DNA from: Chlamydomonas sphaeroides
Taxonomy: Eukaryota > Chlorophyta > Chlorophyceae > Chlamydomonadales > Chlamydomonadaceae
Length of the DNA stretch: 58,717 bases
Direction of reading: 5' to 3'
Assembly (NCBI GenBank): GCA_001662425.1
Contig: BDDC01000500.1
Span: 1 to 58,717, forward strand
Part shown: positions 1-11,900 of the stretch, in pieces
Layout: the number at the start of each line of letters is the position of its first letter
How positions within the stretch are numbered: position 1 is the first letter of the stretch
The notes under the pieces: model-generated
Seen by the model: only the letters and a program-made list of their open reading frames with translations
Databases searched by the model: none
What the model was told of the DNA's origin: nothing
Translations under genes and position numbers: made by a program

Positions 1-565
1 CCCAGGTAGCGAGCGCGCGGCTTCCACGGGATGGGCTGCCCCTCGAACTGAAACGCCGGCCCCTGCAGTGATGCCGCAACAAAGGCGGGCCTGCTGTCGT
101 ACACCAACATCTCACACTTATCCGCGTTGACACACATTCCAAAGGCCCGGCACCACTCCCCCAACACCTGAAACGTCCGGCCCAGCCGCGCCGCAGCGAA
201 AGGGCCGCAGGCGAACAGCTCGATATCATCAGCGTAAAGCAGCAGTGGTAAGCGCAACCCGTCAGCCGTGGGCACGGCTGCCCACAGCTGCTGCTCCAGG
301 TCCGCACCCGCAGACATGGCCCGATCCCTCGCCTCTATCATATCGGGGAAGCTCTCACTGAGTTGCTGGCTGGTGTCTAGGCCGTTGCGAAGTGGCACGA
401 TACCCTGCGATACCAGAGTTGCCGCCCCTGCTTGGTCCCCCGTCCAGGTCGACCAGGCCGTGGCACGGCACCCTGGACACCATAGACATCTCTTCCGGGC
501 AAAAGACACGTACACTATCCAGAGTATCCACGTACCAGCCACATTAGAGACCGGATTAAGGCGTC
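1..565 (-). mobile_element. Degenerate non-LTR retrotransposon (LINE) reverse transcriptase fragment, open at left edge
   Basis: On the minus strand one frame is open from about 565 down to base 1. From about 300 to 1 it reads as a reverse transcriptase palm: GLRLPLLLYADDIELFACG, with the catalytic YADD at about 219-208, followed by the thumb-side stretch GEWCRAFGMCVNADKCEMLV and then PIPWKPRARYLG. This order is typical of LINE RTs. Further upstream the usual QG-containing block is not intact: GTKQG appears near 440-430 in another frame, so the copy looks frame-damaged. No endonuclease domain is visible. The element continues beyond the window, so its full length and family cannot be told. 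RT identity is secure from the motif string; the degeneracy is inferred. Confidence 0.85.
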
Positions 566-2103
566 CTCAGCAACACCAACGCCAGTTAAGCAGGGGTTAA
601 GCATGCCGTCACGTTCCGAGCTTCCGGGCAAACTCACCCCTATCCGACTCGGAGGATCGCCTGCTGCAGGATCTCCAACAGGCTCCAACACTGCCCTAGC
701 CGCACCCTGCGCTCGTCGGCGTTGCCCTTGCCCAGCCCTTGCCCTTCCGCCGGTCACAGACGGTCACAGCGCGGTCACAGCGCGGTCACCAACCATCGCT
801 GCGACTCTTCCTCTTCGTCCTGTTGCTCTGGCTTTCACAGGTTGCAGGGTCTGTATCCGTGGGATTTGCTCAGACGCGCCGGCATAAGCCGATAACGGTG
901 TCTCCACTCGTCACGGCTGCGCGTCGGTGGCCACGGCTCCCCTGTCGGTGGCTACAGGACATCCTTGAGATCCTTGCGACGCCGAAACCTTCACAACCTG
1001 TCCGAACTTCATAACTTTATCTCCAGAGGCTGGTGGTCTTGGTGGCGCGATTACAGGCAGCGCTCCGCCGAGGCTATGACATAACTGCTGAGTACCATCG
1101 CAGCACCCGTGACGTGCACAGCCAAGCAAGAACAGGCTCCCGCTCGCCCAAGAACGAGCTCACACACGCCGGCCGGCCGCACGCTGCTGCGCTGCAGCCA
1201 GGCGACGCCTCACACATCCCGCAAGGCCCAACGTCTCCTGTCAGCGCAAGCCCGAAACCTGCTGCGCTTGAGCAAGCGGTCCCAAGCCAGCAACTGTGTT
1301 TGCCACACTCCTCCGGTGTCCGCCGTCCCGCACCGGGCGCGGGTTCTACCCAACAAACACATACGAGCGCTTCTGCCGCAGGGTTCGCCTGCCCGAGGCC
1401 AGCGCACCCCTGACATCTTCATACAATGCGTACCGGCACACTGAGTCCAGGAGGTCCAAGGTCCATACATCGTGTATAGCCGGCATACCGAAAGCGCCGA
1501 TGTGAGATACCGGAGCTAGACCAGCGAGTCCGAGCTGTTTGCCGCAGCAGCGGCGAGGCGGCGGGGTGGCGCAGCCGGGCGCGGCTGCCGCTGCAGCGGC
1601 GGCGGGCGGCCCCGATTGCGCGGTGTTGTATTGTCGAATAGCACCGAGGCGGGATGGCTGTCAGGCGGCGCGCCTGAGCTGCCACAGCGCGAGCAGGCGG
1701 CTTGGCGGCGGCGACGGCGCACAGCCGACGTGGACCGTTGAGGAGGGAGTGGGCCGCAGGCGGGGCGGAAGTGACCCCCGGGTCGGAGGCCGCAGGGTGG
1801 AGGGAGGTGGTGAGGGAGGCAGTGGGGTATGACGCAGGTACGGCGCAGACACGTGCCCGGAGCGGGGCCGTCAGAACTCCTCAACCTCCACGCCGGGAGT
1901 GGCGGCCGAGACGCCGCTGCGGTCGCCGCCGTCGGCACTGCGGCCGTTGCCGCCGCCGCCACCTGCATCACATCGGGACAACGGGACGGTGCATCATAGG
2001 TCAAGCGTCCCAACGGAGGCCCCGGACCGTCGTACTTGGGACCGGGCGTCGGTGGTTACGCCGGTGAGGGGCATGTGTACCACGGCGCGCCACCACCCTT
2101 CCC
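566..2103. other. Stretch without a recognised gene
   Basis: Many short overlapping frames occur on both strands, none with a recognisable motif or convincing splice chain. A TTACA (TGTAA on the minus strand) at 1051-1055 could be a poly(A) signal for the minus-strand gene ending at 2104, which would imply a 3' UTR of about 1 kb. From about 1540 the sequence is very GC-rich and low in complexity. Confidence 0.4.
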
Positions 2104-3572
2104 CTATCCTCGCATGGGAGCCCCCATCCCTATCCCAAGCGCAGGCCCCTGTCCCGACCCCGGTGCAAGTGCCGCTACCTCTTGTGCCGACCACGGGCCA
2201 CTGTTCCTATCCCAGTGCGCGGGCATCGGTGCCCTGCCCCAGGCAGCGCCGACCCGACTGCGCCCTCCGCCCCGGCGGGCCGAGGAAGGCACGGCCGCAA
2301 GCTGCCGAACACAAACCGAATCGCGGGCTGCATTAACCGCGGTGGCAGTGACAGCCACAGCCGCTACCCGTTCCACATCCGCCCCTCCGCCCTCCGCCCT
2401 GGGCCCACCTTCGTACTCCGAGGCCAGGCGCGCCCGCACCGCCGCTGCCGCCCCTTTGAGCTTTGGCCGCCGCCCGCCGCCGCCGGGCACGCCCGGCACG
2501 CCGCCCGCAACCCTCGCCGCGGAGCCGCTTGCGGGGTCACCAGGATGCGTTCCTTCGCCGTCCTCGTCGTCCTCCTCGTCGCTACCGTCGTCGTCGGCGC
2601 GCCTGCGTTTGGCCATCCATCCCCGCACCTTGGCCTGGTGCAGGGTCAGGGGCAGCGGCAGAAACAGGGTCGGAGACAGGGGGAGGTGCCGCATGGTAGC
2701 ACACCTGACTCCCCGTGGTAATTCAACTGCAAGCAAGCAAGGCTTTGAACGCGCCTCGGCCCGTACTGCCCCTACCGCACCCCGCGGGCCGTCAGCCCAG
2801 CGGCCCCCACCTCCGCTTTGCCGTGGCGCAGATGTCGGACCGCATCTAGGTCGCCGTGCTTGCGGATCGCGAGGTCCTCAACCTGCGGTGCGGCGAGCAC
2901 CGGTGCGGGCAATGGTGCAGTACGGCAGGGGCAGGAGGTTGGAGGCGAGGCCCAGGCGCCAGTCCGAGCAGCAGAGCCCTGACACGCAGCGGCTGACAGC
3001 CGCGGCCAGGTGGGCCACCGCACGGTGCTGGCCAGGTGCTGGCCTGGTCCCTTGGTGCCCGGGGGGGGGGGAATGCGTTGCGACGGGGGGTGCCAGCCCA
3101 CCTGGCAGCGCAGGTAGAGCTTCATCTTTTGGAAGCTCTTATTCTGAGGGTTATCCTGGACGGTATCAAAGCACAGTGCAGGAGGTACATGATGCCTGCC
3201 AAGACCAGCAGCTTGAGTGGGCATCGGCCGGCGGGCTGGGCCTCGCATGGCGGGGTTGGGGGGAAGCGACGGGTCCCATAGATGCAGGCACCCAAGCCGC
3301 ACCTTTTGCAGACAGCCCAGGTGCTGCAGGTCCTTGGGAGTCAAACAATATTTTGACAGGGCGTGCGCCTGCGCGGGAGGAGCGCGACAGTGCGGTTCGC
3401 AGTTCTGCGCTTACGCTAGCAGTCCTCGCCGCACCTTTGCTATAAGTGCTTCGTCTCTGGAGCACTGGTGACAAATTGCAATCCTAAAAGCAGCGAGCCA
3501 CTCTTGGCTGAAGGAAAGATTTCCACATCGCTCGCAGCAGCTCGAGTCGGCAATGAAGCCACCGTCGCCCAT
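2104..3572 (-). CDS. XPA: XPA-like nucleotide-excision-repair protein, five exons
   Basis: Exons, all joining in phase 0: 3572-3435, 3368-3303, 3155-3102, 2882-2811, 2634-2104; about 286 aa against 273 in human XPA. XPA is the damage-verification scaffold of nucleotide excision repair and binds DNA, RPA and TFIIH. Exon 1 begins MGDGGFIADSSCCERCG and holds the diagnostic zinc finger C-x2-C-x17-C-x2-C (CERC ... CHQC). Exon 2 gives HALSKYCLTPKDL, matching the ISK..YLLKD segment of XPA. Exon 3 gives DNPQNKSFQKMKLYLRCQ, matching XPA NPHxxxxGDMKLYLKxQ. Exons 4-5 supply the helical AIRKHG ... KAEAKVRGWMAKRRR segment and then an acidic DDDGSDEEDDEDGEG run. The ATG is the first after an in-frame TAG. 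The last about 130 residues are low complexity, so the 3' boundary (TAG at 2104) is the least certain part. Confidence 0.85.
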
Positions 3573-4375
3573 CGGAATCGTGGGTAGTAGTGTGCTCCCA
3601 GCTTTCGGGGTCTGTAGCTAATTATACATGCCAGGTGAAATACCCAGGGCACGACGTTCCCGCGTGGTTCCCGCGGCGGCGCAGGGAGGGGCAGGGGGTT
3701 CTAAGGGCGGGGGAGGCATCGCCCAAGGATGGCACACTCACGGGGCAGATGTATGCGGCTTTGCACTACAAAGCAGGACGTGCAGCAGCTGGAGCACTTC
3801 ACGCCGCGCACAGGCACGGTGCCGCCCTGTGCGGGAGGGTGCGGGGTGCCGCAGCGGGCAGATTGGAGACCCCAGCCATCCTCAGCCACGTCCTCAGCCC
3901 CAGCAAGAATATGTTCTGCTGCTGACATGTTCAGCAGGCTGTCTTGTAAGAGTAGACGGTTCGAGGGTAAGGCGACGGGTAGTTTTTAACACCATTCGCA
4001 TCGCACGGCACCGCACGGTGGTCGAGCCTCGTCCGGGGAGAGAGCATTGCGTTCTTCTACACCTGTGTCACGCTACGTTCCATCACCTTCCGCCCCTTAC
4101 CAAGAGGTGGCCGTATTCGCAGTTAAGCATGTCCCAGCTGCGCATGGTTGCATGGCTCGCCCCCAAAAAAGGCCACCCTGACCTGACGAACACCGTCGGT
4201 CATTATGCGGTTGTCGCCGGGACTGTTTAAGGGGTCTCGGGCACACCGACATCCGTGCCCTCACCCCACGGGCCGGACTTTGCCGCCCGATCTGCCTCAA
4301 CGGCAGGAATGCACATCTCGACGCACGTCGCCGCTGCTGCCGCTCTCGCTGTGTCGCGGCCGCTTGCGGCGGCCG
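3573..4375. other. Intergenic stretch 5' of the XPA-like gene
   Basis: Upstream region of the minus-strand XPA-like gene; with 4376-4686 it separates that gene from the TRANK1-like gene, so the two are divergent over about 1.1 kb. Open frames here are short and have no domain signature. No TATA box or other promoter element is evident. I see no gene. Confidence 0.4.
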
Positions 4376-4672
4376 CTACGATCCCCCCTGGCCTCCACCG
4401 CCCGGCGCATCGCCGCCCAGCCCATCGCCGCCGCCAGGGCGGAAGCAGGCCGGGAGCTCAGCCCCGAGCAGCTGGAGGTACAGCAGCAACAGCATGTTCA
4501 GGGCAGCGTTGAGGTCACGGTCTTGGGACGGGGGTGGGGGGGAAGGGGGTAGGCAGGAGCGTGCTGTTACGCTGCCTGTGTTATTACCGCACAGTCCCAC
4601 AGCTGAAATTTGACGGAACAGTGCGAAGGTCTCGATATGCCAGCTCTTCCACTTGAGTCTCCGGGCTAGCAC
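4376..4672 (-). pseudogene. Possible TnpB/Fanzor-like nuclease C-terminal relic
   Basis: A 98-codon minus-strand frame contains QDRDLNAALNMLLLLYLQLL at about 4530-4470, followed by GAELPACFRPG. The RD(L/V)NAAxN(M/I)L signature after a zinc-ribbon region, then a short helix and an RPxxF-like end, is the usual tail of TnpB/OrfB and the eukaryotic Fanzor nucleases; its Asp is the last catalytic residue of the RuvC fold. No CxxC zinc-ribbon pairs or upstream RuvC motifs are recognisable, and any 5' part would run into the neighbouring helicase gene. This is therefore at best a terminal fragment, lying in the putative promoter of the plus-strand gene at 4687. The call rests on one short motif. Confidence 0.4.
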
Positions 4673-4686
4673 ATAACGTCGGCGCG

Positions 4687-7600
4687 ATGGCGAAACCCGT
4701 CAAGGTGCCGCGGTTCGACCAGTTGCTGGCGCTCGTCAAGGAGGGGCGAGCCGCAAAGGTCAAGGACTGGCTGGTTGCAAACTACACCTCGGAGACGAGC
4801 GAGCGGAAGGGCAATGCGAAAGGTGTTGCGCTCCAGTCCGCTCAGGCTCATTCCTCCGATGCCCAAACTCTAGACCACGCATATCAGCTGGCTGTCTGGA
4901 CGGCGGCGGTGGACTGTGAGCGGGGTTTGGGTAGCGCACCCAGGGTTGGCCCCGCTGAGAACCCCAGCAAGCTCGCTTGCGCTGCCCAACCAACCTCCTC
5001 GCGCACCTGCGGCTGCAGGCAAGGACGAGCCCGCCGTACCGGCCGTTTTGGAGGCTCTGCTCCAGGCATGGACGGCTCTGGTGGAGGCGGAGGCTGCAGG
5101 GGCGGATATGCAGCAGGGGCCCAGCGGTGGCGGCGATGCTGGGGCACCATCGGGCGCGGCATGCGAGGCCAGCCGGCTTCCTGCTACCGCCTGCCTCACG
5201 CCCTGGCCGCATGCGCGCCATCCGGCACAGCCCAACCATAAGCTCTGGGATGAGCTCGTGCGGTGAGCTCCCGCCCTGCCATGCACCCTGCTGGGGCGGG
5301 GATATCCCGCCTGTGCGCTTGCGTGCATCGGTGTGGCGCCTGACCGGCACCCACACGCCCCTGCAGGAGAACGCGCTACGAGACGGCCAGGAGGCTTTCG
5401 TCCGCCGACCCGGGGCTCTTCCTACACCCCTCCTTCAAAGGCGCCGAGCACCCGCTCCTGGTGCTCATTGGCAAGGCACCCATGACCACATTTGGGTGGG
5501 TCGCTAAGGTTCGCGCTTTCCTTGTTTACGTGTTGGCTCTTGGGACCGACTTCGTACAGGTTGCTTGGCTCCCGGTTGCTTGGCTGCGAGGCGGTCCGGG
5601 TTGGCTCTGGAGCGAGAAGGGTTACGGACGGGGATGCTGAGTTCAGGGATGCGTGGCTGCGAGGCGGTCCGGGTTGCTGGGAGGCGGGCAAGGGTGTCAG
5701 AGGCGCTGCACGGCGGCTTGAGGGCCCCCGCCTAGCCTGGGGCATGCCACCCGCCCCCCTGCGACGCGCTCCTGCCGTACCCCGTGCAGGGCCAACGTGA
5801 ACCTGAACCAGTCCGCGGTCGCATCCATGGGGGCGCTCTGCGGCGACGTAGCGGCCTCCCTGGCCCGGGGCCCCCCAGAGCTGCGCCGCCGCTTCCCGCT
5901 GGACTGCCGCGACCCCGAGGAGGCGCCGCTGGTCAGGGCGCTGCACGTGCAGGATGTGGCAGGGCTGTTCCACAATGTGGGTCGGCCCCGCCCTGCCGTG
6001 TTGCGGTCGCTTGGGGTGGCAGCTTGCGGCGGGGGAGGCCCCATCACCCATCGTTGCTCTGCCGTGTGCCGTCGAGCGCCTGGTCTCTGTAGCCACCTCG
6101 GAGGGCGTTGCGGCTCGTGGCAAAGGGGATGTTCTCCACGGAGCTGTACCGCCGTGCGGAGCCGACAGGAGCCTGCACGCACAAAGGCGGCCCGTGTGCG
6201 CCGCGCCCGCACCCAGGTGGCGCGCGCGTGCGACCTGGGCCTCGTGTACAGCGGCGGCGCCAACAGCCTGCACCTGGCGGTCGAGGACGAGTTCACCACA
6301 GCCGCACACGTGGCGGAGCTGCTGGCGCTCATGCGCGTGCGTTCCAGGATGGTGGTGGTGGTGGTGGTGGTGGTGGTGGGGGTGGTGGCGGGGGCGGGGG
6401 TGGTGGCAGCGGGGGCGGGCCCCAAGGGAGGAGGCGATCGCGTGCACGCGGGCAGAAGCACCTCGCTGAAGGCGGGCAGGAGCACCTGGCGTGGTCGCCA
6501 TGCACGCGGCACGGCCCCACGGCACGTCCCCACGCGCCTCCGCCGCGGCCATGCTCTCCGTGCAGGCCCAGGCTGGGCGTCAGTCGGAGGGCACCACGCT
6601 GGCGCAGGAGGCGATAGAGGCCAAGATGGACGGAGCCACGCCGCTGTTCCTAGCGAGACCGGCCGGCCAACGTTTGGCAGACCCAAGGGGTCCTAACTTG
6701 TCAGGCCAGCCGTCGTACAGGGGTTGGGCACGTAGCGCTAGTTCATGGGTCGCCGTCAGAGCGCCTCGCACGGTACATGCACGCGGCCGCCCGTGTGCCT
6801 CCCCGCCCTTGCCAGGCGTTTTGTCCACCCCTGCTGTCCTCGGTGCCGTCTCCTTGTGTCAACGCGCTCCCGCTCAGGCGGCCATGCTCTACAACCACCA
6901 CTACAAGGCCCGGCAGCGCAGGCTTGCGGCCGAGGCGCTTCAGCGCCAGCGCGACGCCGAGGCTGCGCAGAGAAGGAAGGGTGGGTGGGCCCAAGGAAGA
7001 GGAGGAAGAGGAAGAGGATGAGGAAGAGGATGAGCGAGCGACGCAAGGCGCCATGCCCGGGCGCCCTCGGTGGTCCCCGCTGCCCGGCCGGGCGTGGCTG
7101 CCCGCAGCAAACCTGGCGCCCGCTCGCCTCCGACAGGCGCAATGAAAGACAAGAAGGAACGCACGCGGGCGGCGCTGCAGGCCAAGCTGGAGCGCAGGCG
7201 TGCGGCCGACGCGCTGGGCAAACTGACCGAGCAGCTTAGATCGGCGGGGGTCCCGGTCCAGGACAACCGCATCGCGGCGGCGCAGGAGGCGGGCGAGGGC
7301 GAGAGCAGCGGCGGCGGCAGCGGCATGTCCGAGGAGGAGGGGGGCGAAGGCGCGGACGCTGGCGGGGAGGCGGAGGAGGCGGAGGCGGAAGGCGGCGTGG
7401 ACCTGCTGGCGGAGTATGCGAGGCTGAGCAAGCGCCAAGGCACCAAGCCGATCATCGAGCTGTACAAGGTGCGCGCGTGCCAGCCCACGGTGCCAGCCCT
7501 CGCATCCGGTATGGACTATCGCAACGGCTCGGCTCGAGAGGCCACGTCGACCAAGATGCGAGGGCTCCCTTGTGCTGGACTGCACATACATGGGTGCGCC

Positions 7601-8946
7601 TGGCGTGTCACACGGCCAAGGCGCTGCCCAGCAAGCCCAACCTTCAAAGCCCCACCTTCCAACCCCCAACCACCAAGCCCCAAGCTTGCAGCCGGCAGCC
7701 AGCATCCCCTTGCGTTGGGCGCTGTCCCTGCCCCTCGGCTGCGCCGCAGAGTATGATGAAGAGCATGCTGGAGGCGGGGGCCGATCCGCTGGGCGAGTGC
7801 AAGCCCACCGGCATCGACCTCAGCCGCATTCTGATAAATACGCTCTATCACATCCGCTCGCCATTCGACCTCGTGCTCTGCTGGACCAAAACGGGTAGGC
7901 AACAGGCGGGAGCGCGACAGCGCGTGCGACCCCGGTGCAGGAGGAGCGGTCCGTGGCGCCCCTGCTGCAGCGGCGACCCTGTGGCGCCATCGGCGGCAGT
8001 GACACACGCGGGTTTGGCCTTGACTTCTTGCCCTGGAACTGTCCCGCTGCACTGCCGCAGCCATGGACGATCTGCAGGAGGCGTTTGTGGCCGCTGCAGT
8101 GCGGGGGGCGGCGGCAGTCGATGGGCTGGACGGGGCGGCGAAGAACGTCGCCAAGCGGCTGTGAGCGCTGGGGCCAGGGTACCTCAAGTCGTGCACTTAC
8201 TTACCCCGGCACCCTGGTCCCGCCAGCGTCGTGTTGCAGCCTCCGCTTCATCATCCCCTCCGCCGCTCCGTCGCTGCCTCCGCTGTTGCCGCCTGCCCCC
8301 CGCAGGCTCGAGATCGGGCAGGCGAGCTACGCGGGCGCGGTGCACTCGGGCGTGTCGAGCGGCTGGTACAAGAAGAAGGAGGCGGAGAGCTTGAATGACA
8401 TCGCGAAGGCCATCGTCGAGTCGGCGGTGGGTCAGGAGTGGGGCCACGGACGGCGGCAGTCCTGGGCCCCAGCTTACGCCGACTTGTGGTGGAAGTTGAC
8501 TTGGCGCAACGCACGCAGGCGGCTGACCCGAACCGCCTGGGGGGCATGGCACGAGCCATGGACGTTTGGGGCTCTGGCGGCCAGGCGGCCGCTGGTTCAG
8601 CCGCCGCCGACACCAACAGCGGCGCTGCTGGGTCGTCGTCGTCGTCAGGCAAGGCCGGCAGCAAGACCGCGTCGGCCAAGCAGACGCCAGCCGCGGCCAA
8701 CCCCGGCGCGCCACCCGAGGAGCCGCCCGCAGCGGCGGCTGCCGGCGGCAGCGCGCCGTCCGCCACTCCGGAGGCCGCTGCGGCCGCTGCAGCCGCCGCT
8801 GCTGCTGCAGTGGCCGAGAAGCGCCGCACCTCCAACCGCAGCCCGCTGCAGGAGGGCAGCCTGCTGGCCGCCATCATGGGCCAGGGCGCGGGCGCCTCGG
8901 CGGCGGTGCTCGACCTGGTCCGCGGCGCGCGGCGCTGGGAGCCGCT

Positions 8947-8988
<42 letters not shown>

Positions 8989-11900
8989 TGCGCCGCAGGC
9001 GGGCCTGCGGCTGGTCCGCGGCGGCGCCGCCTCAGCGCAGCGGCGGTGGGCCAAGGAGGATCAGGAACGCCGCGACAGGGAGGCGGGGCGGCTGAACATC
9101 CTGGCCAACCTGCTGGACCTGCTGCGGCGCCTCCCCAAGGGCGGCAACCCGCTGGACGACCCCGCGCCGCTGGACAACGCGCTGTGGCTGGCGCTCGGCG
9201 CGCCGCTGGAGACGGGCCTGCTGGCGGTGCTGCTGCACAGCGCGCCGCGGGTGGACTGCGTGCTGTCGCGCGGCGCCGAGGGCGGCAACCTGCTGCACGC
9301 CGCGCTGCGCCACGGCTCGGCGCCGGGGCCGCAGCTGCGTGCGCTGCTGGCGACGTCGGGCGCGCTGGGCGGTGGCGGGGGTGGGGGAGGCGGCGGCAAG
9401 GCGGCGCTGCTGGAGCGGCAGGCCAAGTATGCGTTCCTGAACTGCGCGGACGCAGCTGGCATGACGCCCATGGGCCTGGTGCGCTTGGGGGGGGGGGGCG
9501 CCGCCGGGCGCACCAGCTGGGTGCAAGCACCGCTCCTTTTCCCGCCAGCTAGCACGGTGCCTCGCCATGGGTGCGTAGAGCGAGGGCCGGCAAGTGCTCC
9601 CTCATCAGGCGGACACCACGATACGGTCTCTCAAGCGGTTGGACTCTTGATTAGCATCCCCCCACGCCGGCCCCGCAGGCCGTCAGCCGCGGCCAGTGGG
9701 AGCTGGCGCGCCTGCTGCTCGACGCGGGGGCCGACCCGCTCTGCCCCACCACCCTGCCGCCGCTGGACCCGCTGCTGGCGCCACCGCCGAATCCCTCGGC
9801 CTCAGCCTCGGCCGCCGCTGCGGACAGCGACGGTCGCGGCGCCAGCGCCGCAGCGCCTTTCAAGTTTGTCTTCACCCCAGGGGCAACCGGCGCCGCTGGC
9901 GCTACACCGCTGGTCGCCACCACAGTGCTGCACCTGGCGCTGCAGGACGCCGCGTGTCGGGGCTCTGGGCAGCTGCTGGAGGAGATGCTGGCGGTGGCGG
10001 AGCGGCTCAAGCGCTGGGCGCGCGACAGTGGCGACGAGTTGTCGTACGACAAGGCCCTCAACGGCACCGTTGACCACCTGGGTGAGGCAGCATGGCACCG
10101 GGGCAGGGCATGGCAAGGGCCCGTTTTGGCAAGGGAGCAGGACTCCGTGGATGGCCAGGCCTGCCTCACAAAGGACAGGCTGAGGCAGTGCCGTCGCACG
10201 TTACGTGCATATGGCGCGACACCGGTAGCTATGCCTTGCCCTGCACCGCGCCACAGGCCAAACGTGTCTGCTGGTGGCCGCCAAGACGGCCTTCCCTGCC
10301 TGGCCCCATGACGGGCTCGCCGAAGCGGCCGGCGGCTCGCAGCAGGCCGAGCAGTCGGCGGCGGCCTGCAGCGCCCGGCACGTGCTGCGGCTGCTGCGCT
10401 GCGGGGCTCGAGCGACGCTGAGCGACCAGTCGAGCTGCTCCGCGCTGCTGGTGCTGCTGGAGGCGGAGGCGGCGGAGCTGGAGGCGGAGGCGGAGGCGGA
10501 GGCGGGGCCGTCATTGGGCCAAGACTTCCCTGCGCTTGAGGGCCCGAGCCCGGGCGGCTGCCTGGTCGCAGTCGCAAGGCGCTGGAAGCAGGAGGTGCGG
10601 CATCCGATGGGGCCTGCCGCTGGGCTGCGCGGCTACGCCGAAAGCTGCTGCTGGGGTGACGGGGCTTCCTTTTGCGCGGGGCCTCCCAGTGCTGCTCCAA
10701 CATTGCATCGACCTAGCCCGCCCGCCCCTGCCTACCCGTGTCGCTGGACTCGACACGCACAGGACTTGCTCGCCAGCCTGCCGCCCGGCCTGTCGCCGCA
10801 GCAAGAGCAGCTGGTGCTGCACTGGATGTGGCAGCGCCGCGCGCAGACCGTGCTGCCGTTTTGCCGGTCGGGCCTAGCAACCAAGATGCTCATCGAGCAG
10901 CTCGTGGGCGTCGCCGCCTGGCCGCTGCTGCAGCTGGTGCTGGGCTGCTGCGAGCACCAGCTGGCGGGCGCTGCCGCGAGTGGCGGCTCGGCGCAGGAGG
11001 CCAACGAGCTGCGTGAGTCGGCGGTCACGGCCAGCTGCCCGTTGCCGGCCATTGCCTGGGTTTAGTAACACTGGCAGAGTCAACAGTGGCTGCTTGCTGC
11101 GCATCAAATGTAGGACGGCTCATTGTGCGTTGTATGTTTGCTGCCTGGCGCCGCCGCAGGCACCTGCCTAGCCCACGCCTGCGTCCATGACTCCGTGGCC
11201 TCGGGCCTCACCGCGTGCCTGCTTCGGTGCCTCTTACTTCTGGGCCTGGACCCCTGGCGTCCGCGGCCTCCTTCCAACGACACGTTGCTGCACGCCGCCG
11301 TCGCGTGAGTGCGGCCTGAGCCGTGGCGCGGGCTGACGCTCCGCAACTGGCTGGGCTGGGCTGGGCTGGGCTGGGCTGGGCTGGGCTGGGCTGGGCTGGG
11401 CTGGGCTGGGCTGGGNNNNNNNNNNNNNNNNNNNNNNNNNNNNNNNNNNNNNNNNNNNNNNNNNNNNNNNNNNNNNNNNNNNNNNNNNNNNNNNNNNNNN
11501 NNNNNNNNNNNNNNNNNNNNNNNNNNNNNNNNNNNNNNNNNNNNNNNNNNNNNNNNNNNNNNNNNNNNNNNNNNNNNNNNNNNNNNNNNNNNNNNNNNNN
11601 NNNNNNNNNNNNNNNNNNNNNNNNNNNNNNNNNNNNNNNNNNNNNNNNNNNNNNNNNNNNNNNNNNNNNNNNNNNNNNNNNNNNNNNNNNNNNNNNNNNN
11701 NNNNNNNNNNNNNNNNNNNNNNNNNNNNNNNNNNNNNNNNNNNNNNNNNNNNNNNNNNNNNNNNNNNNNNNNNNNNNNNNNNNNNNNNNNNNNNNNNNNN
11801 NNNNNNNNNNNNNGCTTGTCGAGGCTCCCTGTCGCCTTGCCCGCTTCCTGCAGGGTCGCCGCTTCCAGCAGCGCCCCGCCCACGGCCATCGAGCTGCTGC

